Shown here: piece after piece, positions 60,170-64,000 of the stretch
How the letters are laid out: every line of letters starts with the position of its first letter
Position numbering within the stretch: the first letter of the stretch is position 1
NCBI GenBank assembly: GCA_037577475.1
Contig: CM075197.1
Coordinates: forward strand, 22,679,650 to 22,743,649
Direction of reading: 5' to 3'
Origin: Chaunax sp. Z400
Taxonomy: Eukaryota; Chordata; Actinopteri; Lophiiformes; Chaunacidae
DNA: 64,000 nt
Program-made: the position numbers and the translations under genes
Notes under the pieces: model-generated
Databases searched by the model: none
The model's input: the letters and a program-made list of their open reading frames with translations, nothing else
Told to the model about the DNA's origin: nothing

Positions 60170-62660
60170 GTGGCTTTGTTTCGCATTCAGACAATGCATC
60201 ATGGAGCCGCCTTTCTTTGTCAGGCTGTTCCATTATTTACCTCCCTCCCTTTTTCCCATCCACCTGGGCCTTCGAATGCCATTTATCATCCCTGAGAATC
60301 CTTGAGTTTCCTTCCGCCACAACTTGAGAACCTGATGAATAAGTAAACTAGTTCCTCCACGCTGCCACACGCTTCCTGTCCTTCTCACAGAAACAAAGAC
60401 AAAGAGCTCGGAGGGAGTGCTTCACAGCTGAGTGGACTCCACACAATACCAGACTTTATAGACTTTTGCTTCCCTTTCTATCGCTCTAAAAAAAAAATTA
60501 TCTGACCTCCTTTGATTCTCAAAGGCTTCTAACTGCTTTGTGAATTTTTTTTTAAACAAGTCATTAAAGTCATTAAGCTACACGATAAGACAAACTCGGA
60601 AACGGCGGCAAATTGGGACTTTAACTTCTCGCCTTATCCGGTGTTCGTACAGCTTAGACGAAGTTCAACCCTCTGTCAGCTTCAGTTTCCAGCTCCAGAC
60701 TTCTGCACTGAGCATCCATGCAGTCCTCTGCTTGCCAGACTGCGCTGTCTAAGCATTCCTGTCCGTCCAATGAGCTGGAGTCAGCCAAATAGTTAGTTAT
60801 TCGATTACTTCACCCGGCTGACCTCCTCTCCCTGGGGCTGCTGGTGGTGGTGGGACCGGTGGAGATGGGTGTGCTGTGGTCTGTGTAGCTGCCTGCTCCC
60901 CCGTGGTGAGATGCAGAGACCTCCCTGCAGTGCAACACTCATTTCCCACCATGATAGAACTGAATTAGAACGGATTTAGTCAATTAGAAAACAAGAGTTG
61001 GTTGTCATGCCATTTCCCCGTCTCCTCTGCTTTCTGTCTTGTGGCTTGTGGTGAATGTGTGTGTTTAAATCCCAGCGAGTGCCTGTCTGTGTTTCAAGTA
61101 ATTGATATTGTGAAAGTATTCCCACCTGGACTGTAAGCTCCCAACAACTTTTAGGCGCACTAATACCAACAAGGGTCTAAGCCGCAGGCATTGCCTGGAT
61201 GAAATATCTGCTGTGTCTGCCAGGAGACAAATCTATTCTCTCGCTCTCGCTAAAATACTGTCTATGCGGCAATATCTTATTTGTAGGCTGAGACCAGGGT
61301 CTCATTGGGACCAATTGAAGCTAGCTCTCTCCATCCCTGTGCTTTGTGTGCTAATTACAAGGGTCAGAAAGACTGATGGCTTAACGGAGAAGGTTATAAG
61401 ATGAGGTTATCGCTGCCTGACTTTCTCTCTTCTTACCTCTTTTTCCTTTTTTGTCTTAATACTGGCTTTTTTTCTCTCATCTCCACGGGGGGTTGTGCGT
61501 GGATAAATAGACCATCTAATTTGACTTGGAACATCAAATCCATGATCTCATAATGGCTGGTATGGGTAAGTTTGCATATCCTCGAGACGCCATGCCAATG
61601 TTTGCGCTCCAGGTAGCACCAGTGGATATAAATACAGTACAGAGGCCATGTGAAGGAGCTACTGTTTCTCTCTACTCTCTACTGTTCCACCCTCTCTACA
61701 GTTTCTCTCTCTATATAAGTTTTTGATGCTCTCTCTATCATTTTTCTGCGTGTTGACACAAGATTCAGTCGTCCCCCCCTCTGCAGCTCAAGCTCTGTAG
61801 GAATAACAGGTATGACATGAAGTGTCACCCCCACCTCATGTGGCGACTCAATTAGCAGCCCACACATAACAAGTGGATAAAATATTCACGCTGCACGGCG
61901 CTTATTCAAATCAACCATCACGATTACAGCTTCCTTAAATTTGGAACATCTCCTTAACCTTGTCATTTCTATATGAGAGGAGAGTCAAAGAGACAAACAG
62001 ACAGACTCACATTTTTTTCTCCTCATCATCACACTTCAGTCTTCACAGATTTTTCAGCCTCTGCTGTCTGCATGCATTTTACAGTCCTCTTCTTTTTTTT
62101 ACTCCATCTTTCAGAAATCAGCTGTGTGTCAGCAAACATGGTGCAGTGTTAGTCAGTCCACCAATTATATAGTGAGAATTTAAAAGCCGAGATATGCACA
62201 TTTACCATACATACATGATCAAACATTCATCATCTCAGAGACCCCATATTAAACCAATATTAGAACATATGGCCTCGACAGCCCTTTGAATGACCTAACT
62301 ACTCTTCAAATGAGATGTTGGCTGGTCTCCCATATTGTCTCATTTCCTAGAAATCATAATCCACTGAGACGAGACAGATTTGTAGCTGTCTCTAAGTGAA
62401 GAAAACAATGGAGATGCAGATGAAAATGCATTCCTCAGGGGCAAATACTAGCAAACATGCAGTCGACACATGCACGCAGCTCGCTCCAGGTGCTAAATGC
62501 ACAGGCTGGGTGGCTGCGTAGGGGTTTCCCAGTCCCTGGAGAAGAGCTAGCACCCTCAGGTGATAATTAGCACTGCAGCTAAGTGACCTAGCCGAGGCTC
62601 GAACACGAGAAAAAAAGAGCCTTTAAAGTGTCGGACAGATATGTTGTTTCACGCATACAA
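60168..62660. other. Non-coding DNA, nothing recognised
   Basis: No exon, RNA gene or mobile element was recognised. An exact copy of the 12-mer CATATGGCCTCG lies at 62266-62277. Pyrimidine-rich tracts near 61670-61740 and 61420-61480 are low complexity. Confidence 0.5.
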
Positions 62661-62664
62661 ACAA

Positions 62665-63300
62665 AAGACATAGAATATTAAAAGGGTTTATTGTTTGACA
62701 ATTAACAATTATTATTGTTGGACAAATCAGCAATTAGCAAACATCAGTATATATACATCAATAAAGTCATATGTTATAAAACAAACATTTAAAATAATAA
62801 AGTAATAAAACAAATTCACAGAATCAACCATATAATCCTGGTGACATCACATGATGAACATGATGCTATTTGGATGCACACAACTTAGAAGTGGGAACCT
62901 GCAATATATCTATGTATGTATTCCATAATCCAACCTAAATGCAGGGATATTATATGAATACAGTCTATGAACTACTTTATAAATATGTGTTGTTATATTT
63001 ATATATATATATAAATACAGTCACTCCATCTATGAATCAGTGAGTGTAAGTCTACAGAGCTGCTGGATGATCAAGCATCAGAAACCATCACTATCACTCC
63101 TGATTGCCAGCAGCCATCGCTGCAACTGAGCATGTGTGTCTCCCAACACATCCCTGAGGGTCACCTCCACCCACCTCCTCTCCTCTCCACCGCAGAGCTT
63201 TGGCTGTTGTGACAGTCCTGCTGCCATGGGAGCATCTATTATGGTGCAGACCTTGATCTTGGGCGACTTCACATTCAACCCTCAGTCTGTGATCAGATGT
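62665..63300 (-). other. Possible 3' end of a minus-strand transcript
   Basis: On the minus strand an open frame (63278 down to 63078) ends in VEVTLRDVLGDTHAQLQRWL and AIRSDSDGF before a stop. An AT-rich region of about 390 nt follows, and then AATAAA (62692-62687) with a TCTTTTGTTTGTATG element downstream, the arrangement of a final exon with 3' UTR. I do not recognise the peptide. An in-frame stop sits just before 63278 and no convincing splice acceptor was found, so this could equally be a retroposon end or chance. Confidence 0.25.
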
Positions 63301-63555
63301 GCCACACATACACTCTAAGCGCATCGGCTGCAGGATCTTGAGTAAGTGCAGACCTGGGGGAGGAGTGGGGGAGTAGGCCTCTAATGGGCAGAGCTCTGGG
63401 TCAGGGAGAGCTTCAGATCAACCGCACCGGTGCGTTGCGTTTGAGAATGACAGACTAATAATGGAAATGCTATCTCACACTGAAAAACAGGATCAGCAAT
63501 AATTCCCCTCTCCAATACTTTCTCCTTTTCTCAGTGAGTAACCCTCATCTTCAAA

Positions 63556-63573
63556 ACACACACACACACACAA

Positions 63574-63644
<71 letters not shown>
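63556..63644. repeat. Long (CA)n microsatellite
   Basis: More than 40 CA units are interrupted once, by CAACCACA near 63572. It is the longest microsatellite in the window and likely to be length-variable. Confidence 0.97.
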
Positions 63645-63646
<2 letters not shown>

Positions 63647-64000
63647 TGATCAAACTCCAGTGTTATTGCAGATGTCCCACCCTCTACAGGCGGATAATTA
63701 CAGTGTTAGTGATGGGGTGAGTTGGAGGGTGGGGTGTGACAGACTGGGGTAGAGGGGGTTTAGGGGAAAGAGTGGAGCAGCACAATGATTCATCGCCACA
63801 GCGCTCAACGCGCAGCCCTCCTCGCCAACATGCCCGCTCCAACCCCCCGCCAGCAGTTTGGCGGCGTGCCCGAGAGTGACAAGGTGACACTGGCTTTTTT
63901 TCCCTTTTTTTTCATGTGCTGAAGCTCCACGCCATTCCAATCAAACCATGAGCAGCACCTCTGCTTCACAACAGCACACCAGCCGCTGACTGACAGGAGG

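Noticed and set aside
59767..60327. 186-codon plus-strand open frame
   Set aside because: It is mostly encoded by the (GT)20 and (CA)21 tracts and the unique parts show no domain.
63541..63650. CRISPR-like regular repeat
   Set aside because: It is a simple (CA)n microsatellite with no spacers, in vertebrate DNA.
1..64000. tRNA, rRNA or known miRNA genes
   Set aside because: I looked by eye for tRNA arms and well-known miRNA seeds on both strands and found no match. A covariance-model scan would be needed to exclude them.

Overview
This window looks like vertebrate, almost certainly teleost fish, chromosomal DNA. It is AT-rich, has long stop-bounded non-coding stretches, abundant (CA)n/(GT)n microsatellites, spliceosomal splice sites, and several repeat types typical of fish genomes: short inverted-repeat DNA elements, L2-like LINE/SINE tails and a Penelope-like element. 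Nothing in it looks prokaryotic; operons, Shine-Dalgarno sites and CRISPR arrays are absent.

One protein-coding gene is convincing. It is a two-exon, plus-strand member of the C1q-like family and matches C1QL1 (C1q-related factor) best. The layout is a TATA box at 28714, a 5' leader with several upstream ATGs, coding exon 1 at 29271-29879, an intron of about 12.2 kb, coding exon 2 at 42053-42232, and a 3' UTR probably ending near 43.5-43.9 kb. The predicted product is a 262-residue secreted protein: signal peptide, short Cys-containing N-terminal segment, 15 Gly-X-Y triplets, then a C1q globular domain. By family knowledge it is a neuronal synaptic organiser; C1QL proteins bind the adhesion GPCR BAI3/ADGRB3.

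About 28.7 kb upstream and 20 kb downstream contain no gene I can recognise. They hold interspersed repeats, microsatellites and stretches with homeodomain-like or CCAAT motifs that could be regulatory; this is inference, since conservation cannot be tested here. Two composite loci stand out. At 22.8-23.5 kb and 50.6-51.4 kb, copies of one repeat family with 'ACCTCCGCCAAGG' ends are each interrupted by a different inverted-repeat element; the first inner element has a clean TTA target duplication, as in PIF/Harbinger. In the intron, about 160 bp before exon 2, lies an antisense, broken Penelope-like element with a GIY-YIG endonuclease fragment and a degenerate hammerhead-ribozyme-like core. 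Near 62.7-63.3 kb there is a weak hint of the 3' end of a minus-strand transcript.

I did not find a clearly new biological system. The most useful leads are the ribozyme-like Penelope remnant beside a splice acceptor, the nested elements, the upstream ORF overlapping the c1ql1 start, complementary GT/CA tracts inside the intron, and an exact 12-mer found three times in unrelated contexts.
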